Below, piece after piece: positions 24,674 to 31,951 of a stretch of DNA of 33,071 bases (position 1 is the first letter of the stretch; every line of letters begins with the position of its first letter). This stretch comes from Mangrovicoccus sp. HB161399 (lineage in GTDB: Bacteria > Pseudomonadota > Alphaproteobacteria > Rhodobacterales > Rhodobacteraceae), in contig NZ_JAATVU010000064.1 in assembly GCF_013184745.1 (NCBI RefSeq), positions 1 through 33,071 on the forward strand. The letters are read 5' to 3'. Below the pieces are notes generated by a model that saw only the letters and a list, made by a program, of their open reading frames with translations, ran no database searches and was not told where the DNA came from. The translations under genes were made by a program, and so were the position numbers.

Positions 24674-25477
24674 TCAGGCCGGGATGCGCCCGGGTTGTGC
24701 GCGGGTGTCGAGGCAGCGCACCCCTTCCGCAGAGACATGCACGGCGCTCAGGCAGCCGGTGGCATAGGCCCCGGTATCGATCGAGATGCAGCCGCCTGCC
24801 CGGGTCACCTGCCCGCAGATCACATGGCCATGGATGACCCATGCCCCGTCGGCGCGCGGCTGTCCGCCGAAATCCGGATGCCCCCAGAGCAGGACGTCAC
24901 GGCGCTGCAGGCCGAGGGGCAGGTCCGGATCGGCCGCGGCATGCACCACCGCGACATTGCCGCTCTGCCAGTGGACCGGCAGGCCCTGCAGCCAGGCAAC
25001 CAGGTCCGGCCCCATCGCCGCGGCCAGCCGGTCGCGGATGTCGGCCAGCGCCCCGCCGGACATCCCCGCGGGCAGGCCGACGCCGAAGCTCGCGAGCGTC
25101 TGCAGGCCGCCGTTGCGCAGCCAGGAGGCGCCGTCTTCCGGCCGGTCGAGGAAGTGCAGCAGCATGTCCTCGTGATTGCCCGCCAGGCAGGTCAGCGCCA
25201 CGTCCGGCTCCGCCTGCAGCCGGCGCAGCCGTTCCAGAACGGCGCGGGAGTCCTCGCCCCGGTCCACGTAGTCCCCCACGCAGACGACCCGCGGGATATC
25301 CGGCGCGGCATCCTCGCGGATCTGCCGCAGCAGCTGCTCCAGCAGGCGGTCGCAGCCATGGATGTCGCCGATCGCGTAGAATGGCTCCTCCGGGGCGAGC
25401 GGGGCTTCGGGATTACGGGCCGCAGGACGGGAGGGCGCCTGCCCGAACAGTTTCCGGAGAAGCCTCATCTCTGACAT
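24674..25477 (-). CDS. Metallophosphoesterase (serine/threonine protein phosphatase type)
   Basis: 267 residues from ATG 25477 (a second ATG lies three codons in). The PPP-family metal-binding motifs are in order: GDIHG at 37-41, GDYVDRG at 68-74 and GNHE at 100-103. Later His residues include VVHAAAD and VIHGHV. The family removes phosphate from phosphoproteins or hydrolyses small phosphodiesters such as diadenosine tetraphosphate (ApaH-like). Rhodobacteraceae carry such genes next to EPS loci, so a role in switching EPS export by dephosphorylation is possible but not shown. It is divergent from the YjbE-like gene. Confidence 0.88.
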   Translation of the reverse strand: MSEMRLLRKLFGQAPSRPAARNPEAPLAPEEPFYAIGDIHGCDRLLEQLLRQIREDAAPDIPRVVCVGDYVDRGEDSRAVLERLRRLQAEPDVALTCLAGNHEDMLLHFLDRPEDGASWLRNGGLQTLASFGVGLPAGMSGGALADIRDRLAAAMGPDLVAWLQGLPVHWQSGNVAVVHAAADPDLPLGLQRRDVLLWGHPDFGGQPRADGAWVIHGHVICGQVTRAGGCISIDTGAYATGCLSAVHVSAEGVRCLDTRAQPGRIPA

Positions 25478-25823
25478 CCTCTGGTCTGGCGGCAGGGATC
25501 ATGCGGATCGGGCTGCCGGTTGCTTCGGAAGGCAAGACTATAGCAGCCGGCTGCCGGGCTTCCAGCCCGGCAATCCGTGCCCTTATGTCCCGCCCGCCGC
25601 CCTGGGACCGCGGCCGGGCGGACGGAGAGAATCGGGCGGCCCGCCTTCCCCCGGCATCGCCCGCGCGGCAGGACGGCGGACGGTCCCGGCCCCTTGCGGC
25701 AGCGGGATGGCGGCCGCCGCGCCCGGATCTGGCCTGCCGGGCCGAAAAACTCCGCCGCGCCCCGCCTTCGCGGATGCAGCATCTATCCTTGTCCGCGGAA
25801 ATTCTGTACGTTGGGGGAAGTTA
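25478..25823. other. Divergent intergenic region between phosphatase and YjbE-like gene
   Basis: 346 bp with no convincing gene. It holds a hairpin with perfect 8-bp arms TGCCGGGC/GCCCGGCA and a 5-nt loop (25552-25572). The stretch near 25785-25823 is less GC-rich and ends in GGGGGAAG before the ATG at 25824. It should carry promoters for both genes; boxes cannot be assigned reliably. Confidence 0.5.
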
Positions 25824-26039
25824 ATGGAGTTCCGTGAGATGAAAACACTCGTACTTTCCCTGCCCCTCGTCCTGGCCGCCGGCTTCGCATCGGCACAGTC
25901 CTCGGACGAAAACCTGCAGCTTCCCGCTCCGAACGACGTCACCCCGTCGGCATCGGACATGGGGGTCCAGGCCAGCGCCGGCGGGCTGCTGACCGCCCTC
26001 GACGTGACCACCACCACCACCACCACCACCACGCAGTGA
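25824..26039 (+). CDS. YjbE-like small secreted protein with poly-threonine tail
   Basis: 71 residues from ATG 25824, with GGGGGAAG at 5 nt spacing; ATG 25839 is an alternative. A clear signal peptide (MKTLVLSLPLVLAAGFASA) would be cut before QSSDEN, leaving a short acidic, Ser/Ala-rich mature peptide. It ends in nine threonines and a glutamine (VTTTTTTTTTQ), encoded by eight ACC codons plus ACG. Enterobacterial YjbE is likewise a small secreted protein with a Thr-rich tail and heads the yjbEFGH EPS operon. Together with YjbH-like and YjbF-like genes downstream, this supports the call; overall residue identity is low. Function is unproven; perhaps a matrix or secretion accessory. Confidence 0.7.
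   Translation: MEFREMKTLVLSLPLVLAAGFASAQSSDENLQLPAPNDVTPSASDMGVQASAGGLLTALDVTTTTTTTTTQ
26007..26033 (+). repeat. ACC trinucleotide repeat
   Basis: Eight tandem ACC codons followed by ACG encode the Thr tail of the YjbE-like protein. Tract length can change by slippage in whole codons, which would alter tail length without a frameshift. Confidence 0.8.
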
Positions 26040-26048
26040 CGTCGGCCT

Positions 26049-26070
26049 CCCCCCTGCCTCAGCAGGGGGG
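26049..26070. terminator. Bidirectional hairpin between YjbE-like gene and minus-strand pseudogene
   Basis: CCCCCCTGC (26049-26057) pairs with GCAGGGGGG (26062-26070) around a CTCA loop. The minus-strand stop codon (26059-26061) lies in the loop. It begins 9 bp after the YjbE-like stop; a likely terminator for that gene. Confidence 0.6.
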
Positions 26071-26525
26071 AATTCCGATGCCGATCAGCTCGACCCCGCT
26101 CAGCCGGAAATATCCGGCAATCCGGGTCCGGCCGGTCCGCAGGTACCAGCTGCGCAAGGGCTCGGGATAGTGGTCGGCAATGCGGCGCGACCAGTACTCG
26201 AGCTGGCCGGGACGCAGTGCGGCACCGTAATGCGACGGCCATGGAATCCGAAGCTCGTCCGGCGGACGACGCAAACCCCGGGAAGTCCCAGATGCATCGT
26301 GCAGGCCGAGAGGCATTCGGCACCGCGGATCTCGACGCGGGAATTCTGCCTGCGCAGGGTCTCGATCAGCGCGATCCGCTCCGGAACGCTGCCGCCGCGG
26401 TCGTTGCGGATCACGATCCTGCTGTCCGGCGGCGCCGCCCCGGCCGGGGAGCGGAAGCCCGGCACGATGCAGGCCGAGATCATCGCGGCAAACAGCATGA
26501 TGGCGCATTCCTGCCGGTACCGCAT
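26059..26525 (-). pseudogene. Frameshifted exported ClpP-like hypothetical protein
   Basis: The N-terminal part runs from ATG 26525: a signal or lipoprotein leader (AIMLFAAMISAC), then GGSVPERIALIETLRR, VEIRGAECLSACTMHLGLPGVCV and FGFHG. The frame then runs off into an unrelated sequence. The next frame resumes at PSHYGAALRPGQLEYWSRRIADHY, continues to SWYLRTGRTRIAGYFRLSGVELIGIGIPPC and stops at 26059. One missing base near 26235-26240 (GGCCCG expected, GGCCG present) explains the break. Restored, the product would be about 155 residues. The GG..xER...L and CxSACT layout recalls exported ClpP/SppA-like hypothetical proteins of Rhodobacteraceae. It is on the opposite strand, inside the Yjb-type gene set. 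A sequencing error is the main alternative. Confidence 0.7.
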
Positions 26526-26607
26526 CTCTCCGCCTCCCGTCCGGCCCGGCGGCAGATCTGGCAGAGGTGACTTAACATTGCCTTGACCGCGGACGGGGAC
26601 GGAAACA

Positions 26608-26696
26608 GCAGGAAAACCGAATTTGTGGCCTGTCTGCGGCAGTGCAGCATCATTTTCGGCGGCGCGACAATTCGGGTCTGTCGCCGGTTTTCCTGC
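26608..26696. promoter_or_regulatory. 12-bp perfect inverted repeat upstream of YjbH-like gene
   Basis: GCAGGAAAACCG (26608-26619) and CGGTTTTCCTGC (26685-26696) are perfect inverted arms 65 bp apart. Within them CCGAATT (26617-26623) and AATTCGG (26669-26675) form an overlapping alternative pair. The second arm ends 82 bp before the YjbH-like start. It could be paired operators or a long leader hairpin with two exclusive folds. Confidence 0.45.
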
Positions 26697-26778
26697 ATGT
26701 TACGATTCTAAAAAACCACGGAACAATGCGCAGGCTGGGTGAAGCGGCCGCGCATGCAGGGCAGGATCGCGGCAGACG

Positions 26779-28941
26779 ATGGGACGACGGCAGCTCAGGG
26801 CATCGGCATGGCTTGCTGGCGGCACGGCCTGCCTGGGATTCGCCGTGTCCGGCAAGGCCCAGGACCTCGTGGCGCCGCGGACCGAGATGTCCTTCATGGG
26901 CCGTCCGGGCATCGTCGAGATGCCGGTGGCCACCTCCCAGCCGGACGCGCAGATGTCGCTGGGCTACATGCAGTTCGACAACGTGTCGCGGACCAGCCTC
27001 AGCTTCCAGGCCAGCAACCGGCTTTCGGGCACGTTCCGCTACTCGATCCTCGAGGGCTTCGACGAGGCGCGCTACTTCGACGGCAACCGCTACGACCGCA
27101 GCTTCGACATCGGCTTCCGCTTCATCGACGAGGGCCAGTACCGTCCCGCATTCGCCGTCGGCCTGCAGGATTTCACCGGGACGGGCGTCTATTCCGCGGA
27201 ATATGTTGCCGCCAGCAAGACCGTGGCCGACGGGGTCCGGCTGACCGGCGGGATCGGATGGGGCCGACTCGGCAGCCATGACAGCTTCGACAATCCACTG
27301 GGCTTTCTCAATAGTAGCTTCAAGACACGTCCTGGGCTAGGCGGCAATGAAGCGGGAAAGGTCCAGTTCGACCAGTGGTTCCGCGGCCCGGCGGCGCTGT
27401 TTGGCGGGGTCGAATGGCAGGCCACCGACCAGCTGCAGCTCAATGTCGAATATTCCTCCGATGCCTATGTCCAGGAATCCGACGCCGACATCTTCGATTA
27501 TGCCGGGCCGCTCAACGTCTCGGCGGAGTACCAGTTCGGCAATGGCATCGGCCTGAGCGCGGCAGTCCTGGGGGGCGGCACGACCTTCAGCGGCATGCTG
27601 AGCTACAGCTTCAACGTCAAGACCCCGCCCGGCCCCCTCGACCGCGAGGCGGCGCCGCTGCCGGTTGCGCCGCGCAGCGCAGCGCCCGAGCTCGGCAGCG
27701 GCTGGTCGCCCAGTGCCGCCGGTCCCGCCCCGGCCCCGGCAGCCCTGCAGGAGCGGGCCGCGGCGCTGCTCGACGAGCAGGGGCTGCGCCTGACCTCGCT
27801 CACGCTGGCCCGCAGCTCGGCGACGCTGTACATCGTCAACGACCGCTACCCGGCCGTGGCCGAGGCTATCGGCCGGGCGGCGCGCGCCATGACGCATGTG
27901 CTGCCGCCCGGCATCGGCCGCATCACCATCGTCACCCAGGCGCAGGGCATGCCGGTGACCTCGGTGACGCTCGAGCGCAGCGAGCTCGAACACTACGAGA
28001 CCGATCTGGACGGGGCCTGGAACATCTATTCCACCGCGCAGATCGAGGATGCGGAAGCCCCGGGCGTCGCGCCGCCCGTGCCGGTGCCGGGCAGCTATCC
28101 GTATTTCGAATACGGCCTCGGACTCTACGCGATCCCGCTCTTCTTCGACGTCGACGAACCGGTGCGGGGCGAGGTCGGCCTCCAGCTCGGCGCCGGGGTG
28201 GAAACCTCGCCGGGGCTGATCTTCTCGGGCAACCTGCGCCAGAAGATCGCCGGGAACATCGACGATTCTGAGCGGCCGCCGAATTCGGACCTGCCGCATG
28301 TGCGCACCGACACGCTGCTCTACTACCAGGCCACCGACCTGGAGATGACCCATCTGACGGCGGAATACTTCTTCCGCCCCGGGGAGAACGTCTACGGCCG
28401 CTTCACCGCGGGCTACCTGGAACGCATGTATGGCGGCGCCTCGGGAGAGGTCCTCTGGAAGCCGGTGGACAGCCCGCTGGGCCTCGGGCTCGAGCTCGAC
28501 TATGCGGTGAAGCGCGATTTCGACATGGGATTCGGCTTCCAAGACTACGACGTGGCCTTGGGCTTCGCCTCGGTCTATTACGATTTCCAGAACGGCTATG
28601 TCGGGCAGGTCGATGCCGGGCGCTACCTGGCTGGCGACTGGGGCGCCACGTTCAGCCTGGACCGGGAATTCGACAACGGCTGGCGGGTCGGCGCCTTCTT
28701 CACCCTGACCGACGTGCCTTTCGACGAGTTCGGCGAAGGCTCCTTCGACAAGGGGATCGTGGTGGAGATCCCGATCACCTGGCTGTCCGGCCAGCCCTCG
28801 AAGGACGGCTTCGGCACGACCCTGCGCCCGGTCACCCGGGACGGCGGCGCCCAGCTCGATGTCCGCAACCGCCTCTACGATCTGGTGCGCCGCGACCAGG
28901 AACCGGATCTCGGCGATGGCTGGGGACGGTTCTGGAGATGA
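26779..28941 (+). CDS. YjbH-like outer-membrane EPS protein (DUF940 family)
   Basis: 720 residues, close to the family's usual ~700. A signal peptide (LRASAWLAGGTACLGFAVSGKA) precedes QDLVAPRTEMSFMGRPGIVEMPVA, matching the 'G.pGl.empsA' opening of YjbH. The rest alternates amphipathic strands with aromatic ends (LSLGYMQF-type, FRYSILEGFDEARYFDGNRYDRSFDIGF, YVGQVDAGRYLAGDWGATFSLDREF), as in outer-membrane beta-barrels. A central Pro/Ala-rich linker (about 288-325) splits it into two halves. YjbH in enterobacteria belongs to an RcsB-regulated operon affecting EPS and biofilm. It is probably a porin-like or lipid-associated secretion component. Its stop overlaps the next gene by ATGA. Confidence 0.88.
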   Translation: MGRRQLRASAWLAGGTACLGFAVSGKAQDLVAPRTEMSFMGRPGIVEMPVATSQPDAQMSLGYMQFDNVSRTSLSFQASNRLSGTFRYSILEGFDEARYFDGNRYDRSFDIGFRFIDEGQYRPAFAVGLQDFTGTGVYSAEYVAASKTVADGVRLTGGIGWGRLGSHDSFDNPLGFLNSSFKTRPGLGGNEAGKVQFDQWFRGPAALFGGVEWQATDQLQLNVEYSSDAYVQESDADIFDYAGPLNVSAEYQFGNGIGLSAAVLGGGTTFSGMLSYSFNVKTPPGPLDREAAPLPVAPRSAAPELGSGWSPSAAGPAPAPAALQERAAALLDEQGLRLTSLTLARSSATLYIVNDRYPAVAEAIGRAARAMTHVLPPGIGRITIVTQAQGMPVTSVTLERSELEHYETDLDGAWNIYSTAQIEDAEAPGVAPPVPVPGSYPYFEYGLGLYAIPLFFDVDEPVRGEVGLQLGAGVETSPGLIFSGNLRQKIAGNIDDSERPPNSDLPHVRTDTLLYYQATDLEMTHLTAEYFFRPGENVYGRFTAGYLERMYGGASGEVLWKPVDSPLGLGLELDYAVKRDFDMGFGFQDYDVALGFASVYYDFQNGYVGQVDAGRYLAGDWGATFSLDREFDNGWRVGAFFTLTDVPFDEFGEGSFDKGIVVEIPITWLSGQPSKDGFGTTLRPVTRDGGAQLDVRNRLYDLVRRDQEPDLGDGWGRFWR

Positions 28942-29576
28942 TCCGCTTTGCCGCCCTGGCGCCGGTGGCCGGCGTGCTCCTACTCGGGGCCTGCTCGCTC
29001 CCCGATCCGGTCTCCTCGATCTTTTCCGGACGCGACAGCGGGCAGAGCCCCTCGGAGCGGCGCTACGAACAGCTCTCCCGCGCCGGGGTGCCTTCCGTCC
29101 TGGCCGGGGTCGAGAACGAGGAGGGCCGCTTCGCCGCCTTCCTGAAGCTTCAGGAGCGCAACGGGATCGGCACCTGGGTCTCCCCCGACAATGTCAGCCT
29201 GAGCCTCTGGAACGGCTTCCTGGTCGCGACCCGGGGCCTCGGGGGCGACATTATGTCGGCCGATGTCGGCGAGGTCCAGGCGGCCATCCTGTTCGGCTTT
29301 CCGGGATACTATCCGCGCTTCCAGAGCTATCTCGATGGCGAGAACCAGACGGTGATCCGCAGCTTCGTCTGCAAGGTTTCCTCGCGCGGGACGCGCCAGG
29401 TCGATCTCGGCCCCTTCACCGCCACGACGCGGCTGATGGAGGAGGACTGCAAGTCCTCGGACCAGTCCTTCGTCAATCTCTACTGGGTGGACGAAGGCAC
29501 CGGCGAGGTGCGCCAGTCCCGCCAATGGGCAAGCCCGCTGCTGGGTCCGATCGCACTCCGGCAGATCCCGCGATGA
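28938..29576 (+). CDS. YjbF/GfcB-like lipoprotein
   Basis: 212 residues. The signal peptide MIRFAALAPVAGVLLLGAC has a clear lipobox (LGAC, Cys 19), so the mature protein is a lipoprotein. It should sit on the outer membrane because Ser follows Cys. NGIGTWVSPDNVSLSLWNGFLVATRGLGGDIMSADVG is the core of the YjbF family (GfcB of group 4 capsule). Later conserved stretches include VIRSFVCKV and NLYWVDEGTGEVRQSRQWASPLLG. Coupled to the YjbH-like gene by a 4-nt ATGA overlap, suggesting a complex. A YjbG/GfcC homologue is not present in the window. Confidence 0.88.
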   Translation: MIRFAALAPVAGVLLLGACSLPDPVSSIFSGRDSGQSPSERRYEQLSRAGVPSVLAGVENEEGRFAAFLKLQERNGIGTWVSPDNVSLSLWNGFLVATRGLGGDIMSADVGEVQAAILFGFPGYYPRFQSYLDGENQTVIRSFVCKVSSRGTRQVDLGPFTATTRLMEEDCKSSDQSFVNLYWVDEGTGEVRQSRQWASPLLGPIALRQIPR

Positions 29577-29673
29577 TTGCGCGCAGTTCCCAATTTGCGC
29601 TTAGCCGGCAGCGTCGGCTTCACGATACTGGAGCCCAGGTTCCCCCGCAGCCCAAGACAGAAGGTAGTTCCCC

Positions 29674-31050
29674 GTGCGTATCCTGTTAGCGTTCAGCTTG
29701 GCATTCACCCTCGGCGGCTGCGGTGCCATCTACATGAGCCCCTCGGTCCAGCGCGGCACAGACAACTCCGGTGCCGCCGTACGCGTCCTGCCGGTGACGG
29801 CGGAAAACGTGCTTCTGGCGAACCGCTCGCCCTACCAGCCCAAGACGCTGCCGGCCGTGTTCTCGATGACCTCGGGCGGACCAGCCGGCATGCGGGGGAT
29901 GGAAGCGCTTCCCGATGCCGCCTTTTCGCCCGAATCGCGCCCGGCTCAGATGGAGACCCGGGTGCCGCCGCCCGCCGATCCAGGCCCCTACCGGATCGGC
30001 ATCGGCGATGTCGTCCTCTTGGCCACGCCGCAGGCGGGCTCGACGGTCGAGGAACTCTCCGGGCTCCTGGCCGCGCAGACACAGCGACAGGGCTACACGG
30101 TGCAGGACGACGGGGCAATCGCAGTGCCCAATGTCGGCCGTATCCAGCTTGCTGGCAAGACCTTCGAGGACGCCGAGGCCGAAATCTTCCAGCGCCTCGT
30201 AGAGAGCCAGATTGAACCAACCTTCAGCCTGGAGATCGCCGAGTTCAACTCGAAGAAGGTGACGGTTGGCGGCGCCGTCGCCCAGCCTGCTGTGGCGCCA
30301 ATCACGCTGACGCCGCTCTATCTCGACGAAGCCCTCGCCGCCGCTGGCGGCACGACCGTCGCCGACCGGACCTATGCCACGGTGCGGCTCTACCGGGACG
30401 GCACGCTCTACCAGATCCCGCTCGACGAGCTCTATGCGCGGCGCGGGCTGCAGCGGATCCGGCTGGTGGACGGCGATAGCATTTTCGTCGATACCGAATA
30501 TGCGCTAGATCAGGCCGCGGCCTATTTCCAGGAGCAGATCCAGCTGGCCGGGTTCCGCCAGTCCTCGCGCCAGGCGGCGCTGGAAGAACTCACGACAGAA
30601 ATCGATCTGCGCCGGAGCGAGATGGCAGAGGCGCGCGACAACTACATGACGCGGACCGAGCTTGGAGCGGTGGACCGCGACTATGTATACCTGACCGGCG
30701 AGGTCCGGCAGCAGGGCCGCATGGAACTGCCCTTCGAGCAGCGGGCCAACCTTGCCGATGCACTCTACAGCCGCGAAGTCGGCGGTGTTCCGACCGTTAC
30801 CGCGAATGTCTCACAGATCTACGTGCTGCGCAGCTCTTCCGATCCGCAGGCCCTCGGCGCGGTCACGGCCTGGCGGCTAGACGGGCGCAATGCCGCAAAC
30901 GTAGTGCTAGCCACCAAGTTCGAGCTGCGTCCGGACGACATCATCTTCGTCGCAGAGCAGCCGGTAACCCGCTGGAACCGCGTGGTCAACCAGATCGTCC
31001 CGTCACTGCTCACCTATGGCGGCAACACCGTCCAAGCATCAACCTTCTAG
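29674..31050 (+). CDS. Wza-like polysaccharide export lipoprotein
   Basis: 458 residues from GTG 29674, with AAGG upstream. The signal peptide MRILLAFSLAFTLGGC has a lipobox (LGGC, Cys 16). PYRIGIGDVVLL at about 109-120 starts the poly-export domain, which runs through ISVPNVGRIQLAGKTFEDAE-like sequence (here AIAVPNVGRI). SLBB-like segments follow: KKVTVGGAVAQPAVAPITL (about 192-210) and DYVYLTGEVRQQGRMELP (about 331-348). Between them is a helical, charged stretch (about 275-320). DDIIFVAEQPVTRWNRVVNQIVPSL closes the family region. Wza-type proteins form the outer-membrane channel for EPS export. A transposase fragment begins directly after the stop, so the original downstream genes may have been lost. 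Confidence 0.9.
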   Translation: MRILLAFSLAFTLGGCGAIYMSPSVQRGTDNSGAAVRVLPVTAENVLLANRSPYQPKTLPAVFSMTSGGPAGMRGMEALPDAAFSPESRPAQMETRVPPPADPGPYRIGIGDVVLLATPQAGSTVEELSGLLAAQTQRQGYTVQDDGAIAVPNVGRIQLAGKTFEDAEAEIFQRLVESQIEPTFSLEIAEFNSKKVTVGGAVAQPAVAPITLTPLYLDEALAAAGGTTVADRTYATVRLYRDGTLYQIPLDELYARRGLQRIRLVDGDSIFVDTEYALDQAAAYFQEQIQLAGFRQSSRQAALEELTTEIDLRRSEMAEARDNYMTRTELGAVDRDYVYLTGEVRQQGRMELPFEQRANLADALYSREVGGVPTVTANVSQIYVLRSSSDPQALGAVTAWRLDGRNAANVVLATKFELRPDDIIFVAEQPVTRWNRVVNQIVPSLLTYGGNTVQASTF

Positions 31051-31064
31051 ACCCCATGGGGTCT
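31049..31064. repeat. 16-bp perfect palindrome at EPS/IS junction
   Basis: AGACCCCATGGGGTCT overlaps the last two bases of the Wza-like stop codon and runs into the transposase remnant. It marks or lies near the breakpoint. It could also act as a short terminator stem. Confidence 0.55.
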
Positions 31065-31465
31065 CCAACGACAACCCCTTCTCCGAGGCACTGTTCCGGA
31101 CCTGCAAGTACCGCCCTGGCTGGCCGACGCGCGGCTTCGCCAGCATCGAGGCGGCTCGGGATTGGGTGCAGGCATTCGTCGGCTGGTACAATCGCGAGCA
31201 CCGCCACAGCGCCATCCGCTTCGTGACGCCCGAACAGCGCCACCGCGGCGAGGAGCGGTCTCTTCTGGAGAAACGCAGCCGGGTCTACGAGCTGGCCCGG
31301 GCAGCGCGGCCGGAACGCTGGTCAGGCGGCACGCGTTGCTGGAAGCCGATCGGATCGGTCTGGCTCAATCCCGAACGGCCCGACGAGATGCCGCGAGGCC
31401 ATGGGACCGCCGACGCGCTCCCCAGGGAAGCAGTCGGCGGCGGTCCCATGGCCGGACCGCCCTAG
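31054..31465 (+). pseudogene. 5'-truncated IS3-family transposase OrfB fragment
   Basis: The reading frame continues PHGVSNDNPFSEALFRTCKYRPGW and on through WVQAFVGWYNREHRHSAIRFVTPEQRHRGE, the C-terminal third of an IS3-family DDE integrase. The Glu in NPFSE is the last catalytic residue; both upstream Asp residues and the HTH part are missing. PERWSGGTRCWKPIGSVWLNPERP near the end is the tail usual for the subgroup whose OrfA begins like the 32876-32961 remnant. It directly abuts the Wza-like gene, so this insertion and deletion removed whatever followed. The exact left breakpoint is between about 31051 and 31062. Confidence 0.8.
31399..31453. repeat. Imperfect inverted repeat in OrfB fragment tail
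   Basis: CCATGGGACCGCCGAC (from 31399) faces GTCGGCGGCGGTCCCATGG, ending near 31451. They are complementary apart from one extra GGC, with an 18-bp spacer. It sits within the last codons of the transposase fragment and may be a subterminal IS structure. Confidence 0.5.
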
Positions 31466-31553
31466 ATGGGATGGTTGCCGCCCTCCCCAGACGGCATCGC
31501 GATGTGCCAAGGTCGTGGTGAATGTTAGCCACGGAAGCGGAGAGGACGGCGAG

Positions 31554-31592
31554 ATGAAGGATACGATGATCGGGGTGGATCTGGCAAAGTGA
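31554..31592 (+). pseudogene. IS110-family transposase, first 12 codons only
   Basis: ATG 31554 starts MKDTMIGVDLAK, matching the N-terminus of IS110-family recombinases, where the first catalytic Asp lies in IGVDLAK. The purine-rich GGAGAGGACGGCGAG upstream is a good RBS. The frame is cut after Lys by the end of the IS3-family element, whose first bases supply a TGA stop. The rest of the IS110 gene is not found on the other side of the element. Confidence 0.7.
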
Positions 31593-31649
31593 CCTTGCCC
31601 CCGGATCCCGGACTGGGAGTTACAGTACTCCCAGAGAGAGGGACCCCCT

Positions 31650-31951
31650 ATGAGCAGACAACCCCGTCGTCACTTCACCACCGAGTTCAAGGAGCAGGCC
31701 GTTGCGCGCCTGTCGGAGCCCGGTGCCACCCAGACCAGCGTCGCGCGGGAACTTGGCGTGGCGCCGTCGCAGGTGAAAGGCTGGCGGCTTGAACTGTGGC
31801 GGCTGCAGGATCGGCCGAGGCGATCCGCAAGCAGCAGGCCGAGGCCGCCGAACTGGCCGAACTTCGGCGCGAGAACCGTCGCCTCAAGGAAGAGGTGGAG
31901 GTCATGCGGAAAGCCTCCGCTTTTTTCGCGCAGTGGGCGGCGAAGCCATGA
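31650..31951 (+). pseudogene. IS3-family OrfA, with one-base frameshift
   Basis: MSRQPRRHFTTEFKEQAVARL and VARELGVAPSQVKGWRLEL give the HTH part, in frame from ATG 31650. The continuation EAIRKQQAEAAELAELRRENRRLKEE and VMRKASAFFAQWAAKP (leucine-zipper tail) is in another frame. One base is missing around 31790-31800. The tail ends in TGA 31949-31951, overlapping the orfB ATG (31948). In the tail's frame, GCT TTT TTC at 31919-31927 contains the slippery heptamer T-TTT-TTC for the -1 ribosomal frameshift that makes OrfAB in this family. With the upstream break, this copy should not make full OrfAB unless the break is a sequencing error. Confidence 0.8.

Noticed and set aside
25478-25823. Possible small gene or RNA in the gap before the YjbE-like gene
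   Set aside because: Frames there are Arg/Pro/Gly-rich with no RBS. The hairpin alone is not enough to call an RNA.
31049-31064. Palindrome as a terminal repeat of the OrfB-bearing IS
   Set aside because: An IS end would not lie at the internal break of a 5'-truncated OrfB. It looks like a chance or junction-created palindrome, or a short terminator.
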